From the NCBI GenBank assembly GCA_033063855.1, contig CP093830.1:22320854-22384853 (forward strand): a stretch of DNA of 64,000 nt, written 5' to 3'. Of this stretch, positions 34,886 through 49,000 are shown piece by piece. The notes under the pieces are model-generated. The model was not told where the DNA came from. It saw only the letters and a list, made by a program, of their open reading frames with translations, and ran no database searches. The number at the start of each line of letters is the position of its first letter. The stretch's first letter is position 1. Position numbers and translations under genes: made by a program. This DNA comes from Smittia aterrima (Eukaryota; Arthropoda; Insecta; Diptera; Chironomidae).

Positions 34886-35104
34886 CTCTTCGCTTCCACA
34901 TGCTGCATCATCAATCATTCTCGCTAGATTTCGTCAAATGAATTCAACTTCCACATTTTAATTTGGGAGTTTGCTTTAATTTTCATCAAATTAAACACGC
35001 TTTAATGTTTACTGGGAAGGGCTGAATCAGAAGTAATTATTCTCGAATAAGGTGACAACTCTTTCTCTCTCTCTCTAAATCGTTTTTGAGGCCTTTGAAT
35101 GTTT
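34886..35104 (+). repeat. Left flanking direct repeat of the DUF1091 segment
   Basis: From CTCTTCGCTTCCACATGCTG to GAGGCCTTTGAATGTTT. The same sequence recurs in the same orientation at 36792-37004, offset 1906 bp, with by my count about eight substitutions and one 6-base difference in a CT run. The two copies bracket the DUF1091 gene. Confidence 0.9.
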
Positions 35105-35383
35105 TTATTTTATTTTTCTTATCAAGACTTCAAACATTTTGGAGGCTCTGAAACTTTCCGCGACTTGCTCGGCCGCCCACAATTTTCCAACTATATTTAG
35201 CACGAAAGCTGATTTCGTATCACAAATGAAGAACGCATACCTAGGCGCAGTTTCGATGGAGTCGTCAGAGTTATGCAGATTGAAGAGATTGGTTCAATCT
35301 CATATAAATATAAAATAAAATTATTTTTGTTTTTTGTATTGGTTCAATACAGTATTTTTTATTACTTTTAGATTTAAACAAAT

Positions 35384-36062
35384 TTATCCAAAGGTGTTCT
35401 TTTCGGAGGACAAAATAGTTGCAATTACATTTGATGAGGCAATTAACTCATCATTTTCATCTAATACTCTAGCAATCAACTTGTAATCTCCGGTAGGAAA
35501 GATCGAACCCAAAGCGTCTATTTTAACTTCAGCATTTGAAAGGTTGAGGCCCTGAAAAACATTTTATTCTAAATCTTCTGGTTTCACAATCACGTAAACT
35601 TACGTAATAAGGACATTTATGTATTGCTCCTGGAGAAGAGTCGTTGATAAATTTTAGTGTTGTTCCGATGATTTTGTTGCTCATAATGTCATTTTCGTCC
35701 ATAAGCTTGCAAAAATCAAATTTTGGTGTGTGAATAACTTCACGATAAATCAATCCGTACTTGTATAAAAGCTCAGCATTAACCTGACCATTGTCCAGAA
35801 TAATATCACTTAAGTTTTTTAATCACATAAATCTACTTACGAACATTTTGTTTATAGGCATTTTTGTGGATCCGATTATGTTAATTCCTGAGAACGATCG
35901 GTTGAAAGATTTTGCGAAACACGAGAAGTTGTGAATGTATTTTTCCGAGGCGTTGCATCGGACACTTTTGATGTAAAAGTTCATGAAGTCCTTGTTGCCT
36001 TGCTTGGTGCAGTAAATTGCTGCGAGCAAAATGAACAGCGCAAGAACTTTAACAACGATCAT
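35384..36062 (-). CDS. Secreted DUF1091 (DM8) family protein
   Basis: Three exons on the minus strand, 36062-35841, 35783-35604 and 35551-35384, join in phase 0 to 189 residues, with introns of 57 and 52 bp (GTAAGT donors). The signal peptide is about residues 1-18 (MIVVKVLALFILLAA). The rest shows the DUF1091 plan: KSVRCNASEKYIHNFSCFAKSFNRSFSGINI, in pieces, is the N-terminal Cys and strand region. Then come VNAELLYKYG (usual lfyk), the central FDFCKLM motif, KCPYY with its paired Cys, and the final PTGDYKLIARV strand. This insect family is large and secreted; a few relatives (CheB type) act in contact chemosensation, but most are uncharacterised. A poly(A) signal (AATAAA on the minus strand) is at 35363-35358, 21 bp past the stop. 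The gene is framed by a 215-bp direct repeat pair. Confidence 0.87.
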
Positions 36063-36791
36063 ATCGCAGACGTCGCTAAAACTTTAGTGAATGTTCAAAA
36101 ATATTTTGATAATATTTTTAAAATGATAAATCTAAAAGCAATTAAAGATAATAAAGGGACTTGTGTTTTTAATGGAATAATTATAATTTTATATAATTAT
36201 TTATATTTATAGATATTTATTTATAATTATACGCTGTACCTCACTTAATTCATTTTTTTTTTGGAATTTTAGTTGAGGTTTACCATTTATTTTTTAACTT
36301 TAATCACTTCTATCTAATCTCTGTATTAAATATCTTTTCCGAACATAAAATAGAGGAAAATCTCTTCTAAAAGTCAAATCTATTTCCGTATATAAAATTA
36401 TTGTTCATCGGTAAAATCGCCATTTTGTACTTCGAATAATTTTATTACTTTCTGCGAGGCTGTGCTTGAAATTTTTGATATGAATAATAAAGCCCATGAA
36501 AAATACTTTAATTAACCATTTAAATTATTTCTCTGTTTCCGCGTTCTCAAAATATGACTCTCTGAATTCAAAGGTTTGACAAAATTCAAAGTGTATATAA
36601 ATATTTTGCTTTTACCGTATATAATCCATCGAAAAGTCAGGGTTCGATATTAATTTTTAACAACAATTTGTTTTATCTATTTTTAATCTCTACTCTTCCT
36701 TATTATCTTCAATTCGCCTATCGTTCTTCAATGTAATTTCTTTAATTGTAATAGTGGTGACAATTGTGATGACAAAACCCTAAAAACTTCT
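36063..36791. other. A+T-very-rich segment upstream of the DUF1091 gene
   Basis: Lies inside the repeat-flanked segment. It is richer in A/T runs than the surroundings (for example 36160-36235) and has no open frame of note. It probably contains the DUF1091 promoter, but no TATA box at a convincing distance is visible. Confidence 0.45.
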
Positions 36792-37004
36792 CTCTTCGCT
36801 TCCACATGCTGCATCATCAATCATTTTAGCTAGATTTCGTCAAATAAATTCAACTTCCACATTTTAATTTGGGAGTTTGCTTTAATTTTCATCAAATTAA
36901 ACACGCTTTAATGTTTACTAGGAAGGGCTGAAACAGAAGTAATTATTCTCGAATAAGGTGACGACTCCTTCTCTCTAAATCGTTTTTGAGGCCTTTGAAT
37001 GTTT
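36792..37004 (+). repeat. Right flanking direct repeat of the DUF1091 segment
   Basis: Second copy of 34886-35104, same orientation, about 96% identical by eye. Differences include ATGAATT/ATAAATT, ACTGGG/ACTAGG, GAATCAG/GAAACAG and a shorter CT run. Confidence 0.9.
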
Positions 37005-40000
37005 CATCGCAAAAAAAAATTGTTTCCATAATATCATCACGTTCGATAGAACTTCAAGTGAATTGAGTCTCACGTTCACGTTTTGTTTCTCTAAATATTA
37101 TTAAACGTGCTAATTTGCCAATTGTGATATGCTCTCGAGAAAGAAACTAAATTAAACCATGAAAGCAAAAGTTTGAGGATAAGAGACGGCAGATTGAGAA
37201 CGGATGAAGTGAAAGGCTTTTGATCGAAGCTTATCTCAATGAAGTGGCTTTCGATGAAAAGCCCTAAAACATGAAATGAAACAGCAAATCTCATTCGAGT
37301 GAAAGATCAAGTGAAACCTTGAAAATGTTGTTAGTATTCAACGAAGGAGAGGCGGCGTTTAATGAAATCGTTTCAACCTCCTCACTCGAACATATTTTGA
37401 CTTATTTTTGAATTTCGATCCTCTCGTTAGTGAAATCAAATCTCCAAGCACTCGATTGCTCGCTTCTACGAAGAGATTAAACTTTAATCATTAAAACATC
37501 AATTCGAAGCAGAGTTAAAAATTATTGCGTTCATTAAGAAAACAAACAGATAGAATTTAAATAAACAAGCAGCAAATTGAAGATCAAAGAGACATGAGTG
37601 AAATGTCTAATATAAACCCATCTCCTCTCGCACCCACATCCAATTTTAAATCATATGTTTGTTTTTCGGAAAGTGAAAACGAGAAATTTCTCGATCGGAT
37701 GAAAACCGATTTTTCGTCGGACGATGGAAATATCTCTCGCCTCGACTCGCTTTCACGCTTTCAAGATACATAATCTATTAAAATGTTTTGACGCTATTTT
37801 ATGACATCACTTTGCATCACTTTAAACGCCAGCCAGTCAAAGATCTTTGTATCGTCAGAAATCTCTAAGTTATGAATGCGCAGATGTTGAACTAAGTAAA
37901 ATAAATAAGATTTGTATAAACAGAGAGCAGAGCGTTGAGTTGAAGTGAAATTTTTATGGCTTGAGGAGCGGAAACAAAAATTCGCAACATCGTCTTTCAA
38001 CGAAACATGTTTTACGATCTCAAGAAATGATATTTCGAAACACTTATTATCGAATCAATTAATTATCGTTCGCTTAAAGATTTACACATCATTTTTGATG
38101 TCTTTAGCTTCGTCAAGCGAGCGCCTTGATTTTTGTGGAATTTATTGTCGTTCGCGCGCGACTCAGTCGTAAGAAATTTTATTTATTATTCAACAGCGGA
38201 AGGCTCAAGCTTGAAGTTAAATGTTGCATCTCCGTTTTCGGCACTCACGACAATTTTACACAAAAAACAACACACTTACTGACAGTCAACGTGTTGGGAT
38301 ACTTGGAAGTGATTAATTAGTTAACTTTTTTCACAAATTTTGTTCACGCTTTAGCAACTCGATGTCGCATTAAGGTTTTGCTTGCATGAGTGGCACTTCA
38401 GATGTCGTTTTCGTATCAACACTCCGTATCTCATGCAGTTAATGATTTGCTTCATGTTTTGCGTGACCTTTAGAAGTCATTGCGATGAACGATTCCATCT
38501 CTCATTCCTTTCTCGAGAGATGCAGACATTATTCGATTCAATCATCATTTGAGCAAACAAGTCTCCAACGTCTTTATTTAACTTAATCTTCATCTTCTCA
38601 AGCCAATTATGATCGATCGAGATTGTAGATTAAATGCACTGTTGATTTAGAAAATTGATTTCATAATTATTTTTCTAGATCAATCTATTCGGTTCAATTT
38701 AGTTAATTTATCGAGATCACGAATTGCAGCATGTGCCAACATCTCTATGAGTTTTATATTTTTATTTATCAGATAAATATCTCTTCGATCATAAAACAAT
38801 GACATTTGATTTATTTTTATTCGAAAAGAGTTCTGATAATAATCTATCTCTGCAATCTCAACCAATTTCACGATTTTCTTTGTCATTCAATTGAGACAAT
38901 TAAAGAAAGAAAAGTGGAGCAAGCTCGTTAAAGCCTCGAGTGCTAGATGAAAAGTCAATTGAAGTAAATCAACGAAGACGATGCGCATGCATAACTCGCA
39001 TTCATGTTTCGGTCGTAACGGCAGAGCGGAGATTTAATAAATTATTTAAAAGCTGAACTTTTCGCGGAAAGGTTAATAAAGTCAAGTCTTCGAGTAAAGA
39101 ATATTTATGCATATTTCGTTTATGAATACGGATTCATATCGCTTTGCGAAATGCAAAAGACTCTTAAATGTATGCTGATGCAGAAAGCAGCTGAATTAAT
39201 ATTTCTCTCATGATTTATTTGAATATAAGTCGCGACTAAGGAATTCAGAAATGTCTTCATTTCGGGCACGACAACAAAGCGAAAAAATTTGAATAGAAAC
39301 ATCGCATTAAGCAGACGTAAAGATGCGAGTTGAACGGGAAAAAAAAGAAACTAAAGGTAATTTTGAAGTCAAGAGGTTTCAAGCTTTGATTAATGGATTT
39401 CGGAGACTAAACACAGTCACAAGAGTGTTCAACTAGATAAGTTGATCTTATCACTGTCTTATTACCATCTTCCTGTTCATCAACTACTCAGCACGGCCCT
39501 AAACCAATTTAATCATTTTTCGCTTGCTGTAAAAACAAAATTAAATTTTCAACGCCTGATGATTTTATTTGAAAGGATGAAAGAAAAAAGTGTTAAAACT
39601 CATAAACTGACACGAAAACGAAACTTTAACGTATGAATTCTAATAAATCATGCTTTACGACTTCATGTGTGCTATGAAATAATGTATGAAGGGACATTAC
39701 TCGCTCTTACGAGTATTCCGATATCATCCGCAGCGAATTTCATTGCAGTCGTCGACGACAACGACGACGAAGACTCTTTCTTTCATGTGTGATGTTTATG
39801 AGAAAGAGTTTTAATAAATCACTCATTTCTCGGACATTTTTGAAATGCTTTAAAATTAATCGCTTCCTTTCGCAAGAACTAAGTTTTTTTTTGAAGTGAG
39901 AAGACACTGCAAATCCCAAAACTTAATCGAGCACATGTTCAACCCGAAAACTTTTTAATCTCGCCTCAATTCACACTTGAGCAGCGTTCAAAATTCGTTA

Positions 40001-43000
40001 GATGAGAGAAGAAAAATATGTCTAAAAGATCACAGAAAGGAATTTTCATTAAAATGTCAGTTTCGTGATATGCTTGCGTGATGTTTCTGACATATATTGA
40101 AAGTTTCAGTTCTTTTTTTTCGTTGGGGTTCCCGACCAACCCAAGTATTACGAATAGAATGCATTCGCGACCTTCTATGCATCAAATTTTCATGCAAATA
40201 CCTTCCCTTTCTAAATACACTTCAATCAATGTCACACGAAAAGAACTTTTAGGGAGAAACTTTTATTTTATTTTACTCGCAGTCAATGACACTTGCGAAT
40301 GAGAGAAAGGAATTAAAATATTTCCAAACCCAAACTGCCTCACGTCAATTGTCCGTAAACGAGGTGTAAATAATTCCCCGAAACTTTTGCGCAATGAAAT
40401 TTGTGAAGTCGCTCAACATTAAATTATCCCTCGACGATAAATTTGAATCGATAAGAAAATATCGAGTTTCCAATTATTTCGACAAGCGCGTTCTGCTCTT
40501 CGCTTGAAATGGCTTCGAACTTTTACTCCCCGTCCAACCAATCGAACTTGATGTTTTTCTTTGATCTTTTCTCTGTTGTTTTTCAATTCGATTTTAATTA
40601 AATTCTTTCGATTTTCCCATCAAAAGCAGCTAAAAGCTTTCAAATCGTGCTTTGGTTTTTGCGGAGAGAGAGAAAACCGAATTTCGAGCAGAAATATTAA
40701 TGAATTCAAGTCCAGTTGAGAACAACACAAATCGCTGTAATTACGAGCAGGTGCTTCCAGAGAACAGGTTTAAACTTTGAAATCGTTAATCAATATCAAA
40801 ATACCTTCCATCAGCATGTCTCATGTCTTGCCTTCACACCCAATAAATTATCAAATTATCGGCAAATTCTGTTCCTCTAATGATCGCTTAGTTTTTACCT
40901 TGGAGTTCTCAACTGCAACGATTTCAAGTTGAAAGCAAGCCACGTCGAAGTAAAAAAAAGAGAAGCCATGGAAAGGTGTAAAGTAAGTAAAATATTAAAT
41001 GAAATTTAATTCTCTCTCTTTTTATATTTTTTTGATAACAGGTTTTCGAGGTGCGATCGAGAGAAAATATCGGATTTCGGTTTGATTGTCTGCTCAAAGC
41101 CATAAATTCGAAGCATTCAGATGCAGCCCGAACACTCCAGACAGCTCTCGAGTAAATTTTAATTATTTAATTTCATTCTCTCTCTCTTGGTCGAATCTCG
41201 GATGAAACCGACACTTAATTTTAGAAATTTTCATTTAATTTCTACAACATTGCGCCATGTCGTCGTGGCCTGTGAATTTATGGTTCCATGTTCTCCCCCC
41301 GACACACACATGCACACATGAACTTCCCATTACAAATTTGTCAACATGCAATAAATTTTAATTCTATGCTCTTGCTCGATCCTTGAGAACCTTCACTTGA
41401 TATCAAAATGAAATGGCCTGTGTAGAGTTGTTAATTTGAGGATGGATTCATCGATTTTGTTATTAAAGTTCTCTCTCGGACCATTGCACTCATTGCATTC
41501 CTCTGCCGATCGTTGCGAAACATTACTTCACATGAAGACTCTTCTGTCGGCTTTGCTTGTTCGTTCTATCGGCGGTAGAAGCTTCAAATTAAATTCACAA
41601 TAGACATAAATTACTGCGTTTTGTGCAACCAGCCATTCGCTTTAAAATAATAAAATGTTTTCAGCATAAATCACGTTTTCTTCTCACTTCTTTTCCCTCC
41701 TCTCTCACCAGCGCCATCAAGCACATGCATCAAAATATAACAAGAAAATTCAATTATGCAAAAATGAATCCATAAATTCTGATGCAATCTTTTCAGATCA
41801 TGTTCGATGCTCTTGCCAGAGACAGAGTGAGAGCGAGCTCTGGTGCAAATTAATGAGATGAGTTTTTCTCCTTCTTACGAGTACTTTCAAAGAGTAATGA
41901 GCGGATTTCTACAAATTTAATCCATTCCATAGAAAATAATTTGCCTTCATGCTCATGGCACAATTACATACATTGCGGGACATTAAACTCAGCTGAATAA
42001 ATTGCTCGAGCATGAGACTCGAGTTTCTTGTAAAAATCATATCCCGAGCATGGAAATTTTCATAGTTTCTTAACATTTGATGCCGCGTTAAGTTTTATTT
42101 TCTAGATTCTCCTCTTGCTCTTGCTTAAATATCAATTACGAAAGCAGATAAGTTAGTCATCAATTCAATTGCACAAATTACAAGCTTGTAACTTTCTCAC
42201 TCTCACTGAGCAGCAGCTCTCGATGAAAGCAGCAACAGCAGCTGAGAAAGTAATTCATTCACGAAGTGGATCAACATTAATTCTAAGCCATCAGCAAACT
42301 ACAATGATTAATAGAGTCGAAAGCTTAAATGCATAACATATTTATTTTTTTTTCAGCAAGTGTTTGCTCCAGATCGCAATAAAGTTTTGTGTTATTTCTT
42401 TCATTTGCGGGCGAGACCTCTAACACAATTAAATAAAATCATCGAAATTATAGACTTCCATGGAGTTTCACCCATTAGACATCATCATGTGAAAATATCA
42501 GTCGTGAAGCGAATCATTAATCATTTCGGAATTAATGTGCCGGATGTTTCCTTCTGTTGTGTGCCCAACAACATTTCTCTCAATCTTTTTATCTTATTGT
42601 TTGAACAGGAACTTTTTATTTCGTGTGAAATCAGAGTTCGTGTGATATCTGCGTGTAGAACCAAATCTCAACGTCAGTAAGAGAATCATTTGTGCAAACA
42701 AACAATCGATCGAAATGAAACATTAATTTTCGCTTCCTTTTCGAAGATTATTAAACAATAAAGAAGTTAATGAGCTTTGGATATTTGGATCAACAACAAT
42801 TCACAGCGGTTGTAACTAAAATGCGTAAAATTAAAGTTTGATTGCTATATTTAAAGATTTTGTATGGAAGAGCCAACGGCGAACGTTATGATTTGGTACG
42901 CGGAAGGAATTCTGTCGCTCGGTGGTAATAGTGAGATTTTTTAATTTGTTTCAAATGGCTTTTCATCCGAAACACAGTAGCCCAATCACTCGACCCCTGG

Positions 43001-46000
43001 TGAGCAATTTCCTGATCTAATTTAAATTCTAACATCAAAAGCCTTTCCGAAAATTCGTTCACCAAATGCTCTTCTCTCTCTCTTTTTTTTGCAACACAGT
43101 ATTATGCGACTCTCCAGCAACAGCGAGATGAAATCACGTTCTCATTCTGATTTGCTAAATTGTTCGTTACGTTTTTGGCATGGAAATCATAAAAAGGTAA
43201 TAATTTGAAATCAACAATTTTCGTGGCGGCAGAGAATCTGTTATCTCGATCATTGGATCATTCAATTAGCAATAAAATGTTATTATTCTACATGAAGGGG
43301 ACCTTTCGCACAGACGCAGACGATGGAAGAAGGAAGACGACTCGGAAATTAATTGGGTGGCCAAAGAACAGCGTCTCGAAATTCAAAAGTATTAATCATA
43401 TTGCGTCCTTTTTGTGGCTCACAGTCGACGTGTTAATCTCGAACATTTTAATCATGGACCATAATAAATTGAAGGGGAGTTTTATCCACTTCATAATTCT
43501 CTCTCCGCTTTCTCCTTTCACATTTTATGTTCAAAAGTTGGGGTTCCAGACCAAGCCCAAGTACTAAGCAGTATCAGCAGGTAATTTCTCATCCGAGCCA
43601 TGTTTATGTACTCTCCGACTCAACTTTTCGCCTCTTTTTATGTCGTAAAATCAAATTTCATCACGAGTATTATGACTTTCGAATAATGAGGCTCATTACG
43701 ATGCTTTTGATGCTGCGAAATGTAATGAGGGTAGAAATCGTAATGCTTTAGAAGCTAATTGGCGTAATTCTATAAATTTTCAACAGAAAGAGAGCGAGAA
43801 AGACTTTGAAGCCAAGGATTGCGGGAGTTGAAGTTTCTAGGGATAGAATAGAAAAGAATTGTGCACGAACTGATTTTCCAGCTTTCCGAGAAGAAAATAA
43901 TTCTCCATCTCCTTTCATCTCAAACTAACGCTTGTAAACTTTCAATAAAACATTTAATTAATCTCGAATTAGAGGGAAACTCAGTTTGCTGGTGTAGAAG
44001 AAAGTAAATTAATTTTCGATGAGATTTCTTTTTGGAAAACAAAACTTATTCTCATGTAATCGAGCTGCAAAATTATCCTTGGGCGAGGATCGGAAAGAAC
44101 TTTCAATCCCGAGCAGATATCTCTTCAGAAAACTTTGAAGTCTTTTTTTTCTGTGAGTGAAAGAGAGATTTCCACATCAAAAATTTGTTGACGATTAAAA
44201 GTTTTCTTGAAAATAAAAAAAGAAGAGAAGGAAAAGTTTGCCATTAAATTGATTGGCATTCAGAACTTTTCTACGAAATTGAAGCGTCTGCATGAAGAAA
44301 ATAATTAAAAAAAGTCTATTAAGCGAATAGATGCAAATGAAGTCAATTAATTTTCATGTAGAGGGGAGAGAAAAACTGCTGATCATCTCAATCCATCTCG
44401 AGCAATTTGTAAAACTCACTCACAAAAAAAAATAATCCTTTCGGTTTGAAATTCATTTGCTTCAACTTCTTTTCGCACTTTGACGAGCGGAAGCTAAATT
44501 TGAGGGAAGAAAGTTTCGGAATCATCATTAGTTTAATTGCTGGAAATTTATTCCGACTTCGTTTTGTATTTTCTGTCTCATCCACTTGGGACTGTTTAGC
44601 GGACTCGAAATTATTTCGTTGCACATGATAAAGTTTCGTAGTGTCACGTCGAGCTAAAAAGCATTTTAATTATAGACGAGTCTTTATCCTCGAAGTCCAT
44701 AATTGTGTTTAATGTCTGTTTTTCAATTGTTCTCGGTCATAAAAATATTTTTCATAATGATCGATGCCCCGCGATGTCGTTCACTTAGTAAACAATTATT
44801 ATTGATCATTATTTTATGTCGTCGGCTCTCAGTCGATATTATATCGACGATATATCACAAAAGTTTTAATTATTCCATCCGCCAGCTCCAAGTCAACTCA
44901 CGACATGAGTCATCGGCTCTCATTGAGTTCATCGTTGAAGACTTTATTGATAGAAGGCAAAGTCCTAACCCCCTTTAATTAATTCTCCTCCCGCTCTAAG
45001 CAGTGCGAGTAATACATTCAAATGACTTCGACTTGTCACCATATGCTGTATAATTAATGACTTTATAATCAATGAACATACATTTCTCTCTCGGAATATC
45101 GGAACATGCATTTAATTAAACAGTTTTGAAAATTTATTTCCCGGCCAGCCCAAGTACTCTTGCAATCAGTTCTGGACGAGACTTTCGAGAACAATAAATA
45201 TTCTCACTGTCGACCCATGAGCCATCGAACTGTCTTGTCTTAGATAATTTGAAATTTTCAAATCGAAAGGTAATTAAAACCGATGAGAAGTTTTAATGAC
45301 CAATGAGTTTTCGTCGTTCACGCTCACTGCTCGTTTGCTGATTGTCTCCGAAGGCATTGCTGAATATAATTGAAGAGACGTTCACCCGAAGATATTGTCT
45401 GTCTCTTCGGCATTTCGAAATGGGAAGAGCAAATAGTTTAATTGGAATTCCGATTGGTTATTTCTGCTGCTGCATTCTCCTGCAGAAAGATTATGAATTT
45501 GGCATTCTTAATTTCTTTCCATCTTTTTCTTCCTCCATCGCCTGAGAAATGAAGAAAAATTCAAAGTGCTTTCGAGGAATATTAATTTTTAAATGGATTC
45601 AATTCCATTTCGTTTACTTCTGTGTAAAACGCGAGAGTTGTGGGAAAATATGCAAATTTCTTTGCTATTTCGCTTGAAGAATATAAATTGAATGAGCATT
45701 TGAAGAGTGAGAACTGGCCATGAATCATAAGAAAGTTCAATGTTTTGGCGTCGGCATTGACGATACCAATTATGTAATTATCGCGGCAATAAAAGAAGGA
45801 AGAAGAGTCTGAGTCGTCTACGATCTAATGTCGTTTCCCGAGACGAACCCACTTGGACATTGTGACAAAGCTTCGTTCATTAAGAGACTCGAAACCTGTT
45901 TAGCACTCTTAAGGCTTTATTAAACGACAAACTGTTTCAGGTTTTTGTCGCTGTTCGGTTCGATGCTGATTCATTGAGAAAGGCCTCAAGCTTTCGAAAG

Positions 46001-49000
46001 AAAATGCTGTGTGAGAAATAACTGAAGGTGAGGAGTGCGAGTATTTGTGCGAGTTTAAAAGTTGTCCGCTGCACGAAAACAAAGCAAAACACTTCTTGTA
46101 GCTCGTTCTTGTGTTCTCTTTACCATCCACTTGTTTTCATTTCATTCTTTCTGCTCATTTTCGAATGAAAACTTAAATGAAATATTCGATGTTGTTACTC
46201 TGGTCGTGGCAAAAAAGAAAAGAGTAATGATAATTCTTTTGCAATAATAACAACAGTGCACTGAGAATCTTAACATTGTGGAGTTTATTGCAAGCTCTTT
46301 CAGCAGCAACAGCAGCAGAGTTTACAGAGACGGAGTGCGAATGCCGTCATATCGCCGCAATCAATTTGTAGCTCGTCTGCACTCCGTTCACGTTGTTGTC
46401 TTGCAGCAAACGTATATTTCATGTTATTTGAGGTGTAATTTTATGTTCAGTCGCTTATTAAGAATTTTAATGTTTATGTTCTTCTTACAGTTTCCTTCTT
46501 GCTCTTCCCTTGCCAACACAAGAGTTCTCGTCGACTCGAACGAATTTGAGGCAATATAAAAAAATATGTTTCGTAAGCGGATTAGAGAGAGAAAGCGAGA
46601 ATTGTGGTTGCCATTAGGCAAAGTGCAGTTCGATGCATCTTCGCTAAAAAATCCAACTCGTAAATTAATTCAAAGTTAATCTTTTCATCACGGTTATTTA
46701 ATCAACATGATTCTTTTGAGGATGAAACATTTTTTTTGCACGTTTTAAATTGAATCTCAAAGCAGACTTGTTACAAAGTCTCAGAACTTTTCACAATTTT
46801 TTTTTTGTTCTTTCTCATGATTAATGACAAAAGGGTCGCAGAGATTTAGAGCTATCAAAATGTAAATACGTCGACAATTTTCACTCCAGGGACAATTTCA
46901 GCCGTAACTTTTCCTTTTTCATTGAACTACAGAGCTGTGACTAACCTGACGCAAATTGAGACCAATGTCTGAGGGCTGCACAAACAATTTCAACTGCAAG
47001 GAACAGTTCAAAGCATTGACATCCCTCGAAATCACTCAAGCGTCACTGATTGCTAAATTTAATTGCAAAAAAATACCATTCGCACCACAAAGAACTCTCT
47101 GGGTGATTCAATGTCAAGAATGGTAAGTGGTGCGAGAGAATTGTTACGCGATGAGGATTATTTGAAATATGACACCCTTCAGATCGTGATTATTAAAAAA
47201 CTATAATTTATTGTGAATAGTAATGTGTGAATGGAATTGGAAGAGAGAGCTGAAAGCAGCAAGCGTCGCTCTTTATTAATAAATGAAAGAAACTTAATAA
47301 AAATTTCAATTATAATTTATGGCCTTTCGTTTTATTCTTTCGACGTCGTCCATTGTAGTTTCTTCTGTAGCGGAAATTTGCGTTTTTGCTCCTTTTGTCG
47401 AGAAAGCTGTAGCGACTTTTCCCTCTGCTCGAAGCCTGGGCCATTGTGGAAAAGAAATTTATGAAATGAAATCTAATAATCAAATGATATTTCTTCGGTA
47501 TCCATGATAGGAATGTCGTCAACCCTTTGCGAGCGAAGAATTATTGGGGCTGAACATGCAAGAATGCTAAGGGTTCGCTTTCTTATGGAATTCTCTTCAA
47601 CTTTTCATTGGAATCAAGTCTAAAATGCTTTTTGATGTTGCTGGCCACTTTGCCACGTTGTCACCGTCGTCGTCGTAGTCTTCGTCATTTTATTGTCGTC
47701 GTCGTAGGGTCGAACTGAAAGCGAGAAATAAATTTCATTGGAGACTAACAAAGCATAAACTTGCCAATTTGTGACATTTCATTTCTATTCCTTTCATCGT
47801 ACTCAAATTTGATGAAACATGATTCATCTCCAAACGTTGAAAATTTCACACAGGGGTTGACTTGTGCTTGTGATATATCGTGATGTGCAAATCAAATTTT
47901 TGTGTAGTGAGACGAAATGAGCAAGTGACTCAAAGTTCATTTATTTCTTTATTGAAAAATTCAATCAAGCAAAATAAATATGAAATCGTAGCATACATTT
48001 CTCCTTAGCACTTACGACTAGACATGCATGAAATATTAAATATTTTGCTGTTTCGACGAAATGGAAATACGAGACACAACATTGCGAAAACTTTTCTCTT
48101 TTTATGGCACCTTCGTGAATGTATCGTTCGCTACTAAGGAATCTCGGAGAAGCTCGTATACATCAAGATGCATGATATCTATTGCGTTTCACAGCACAAT
48201 AAAGAATCAATATGAATTCAATTTCTCATCCTTGCGTGTCTGCCCAACATATAATTTATTTTTCGGTATCAATCGTTTTCAAATTCACGTTATTCCGGTA
48301 GTGGTAACCGAAAGGTTTTCTTTTATCGCATTTATAAGCAAGCCGATAGATAACAGGATATCGACAATAGCAGTTTCTTTTATATTCATGTGTGAATTTA
48401 TTAGGATTTTAGTCGACAATAAATAGAAAATATATTCGGCAGAGCATAAAAATGATAAAAACTTTGTTTTATTGTGTAAGCTTCACATTTACGAAATAGC
48501 TGAAGGCAAAGTTATGAGTTCATGTTGCGATTGAAAACAGAAATCTTAGGAAATATTAAACAGACTCGCTTTATTATATTATAAATTTTATATATATAAA
48601 AAATATATAATATATATAATATAATAGAAAGCTTATAAAAAAGAAAATCAATTTCATAGATCTTGGAAAAATGTAAATGTCTCGCTGGAGAGAAAAAAGA
48701 AGAATGGAACTGCTGAATCAGGTGTTACTGATTACATCATATGTTTACGACAGTCAAAAAAATTGCCTTCTCGCATTTTGGATTCAAGTTTTTTTTTAAA
48801 AGAAAAATATTTAATGAGAAATGAATTTACTATTGAGCAATCCGTGCAGTGTCAGTGCCTGCTTTTTCCATATTTTCAAAACAATGAAGGTCAATAAATC
48901 AAAACGTTACTACACAAGTAGTTAGTCGGTCTTGTTAAAAGTCTTAGTTCATTATTAATGTTCTCGTTTCTACAAATTTCACTTTTCTCAAATTAAGTTG

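Noticed and set aside
42360..42680. 106-codon open frame preceded by a pyrimidine tract and CAG, resembling an exon
   Set aside because: No upstream or downstream exon partner and no family resemblance; the T-rich tract is common in this DNA.
39748..47710. GTC/GAC triplet runs considered as coding or CRISPR-like repeats
   Set aside because: Simple-sequence runs without spacers or reading-frame support.
48061..48426. 121-codon open frame on the plus strand
   Set aside because: Composition typical of random A+T-rich DNA and no domain.
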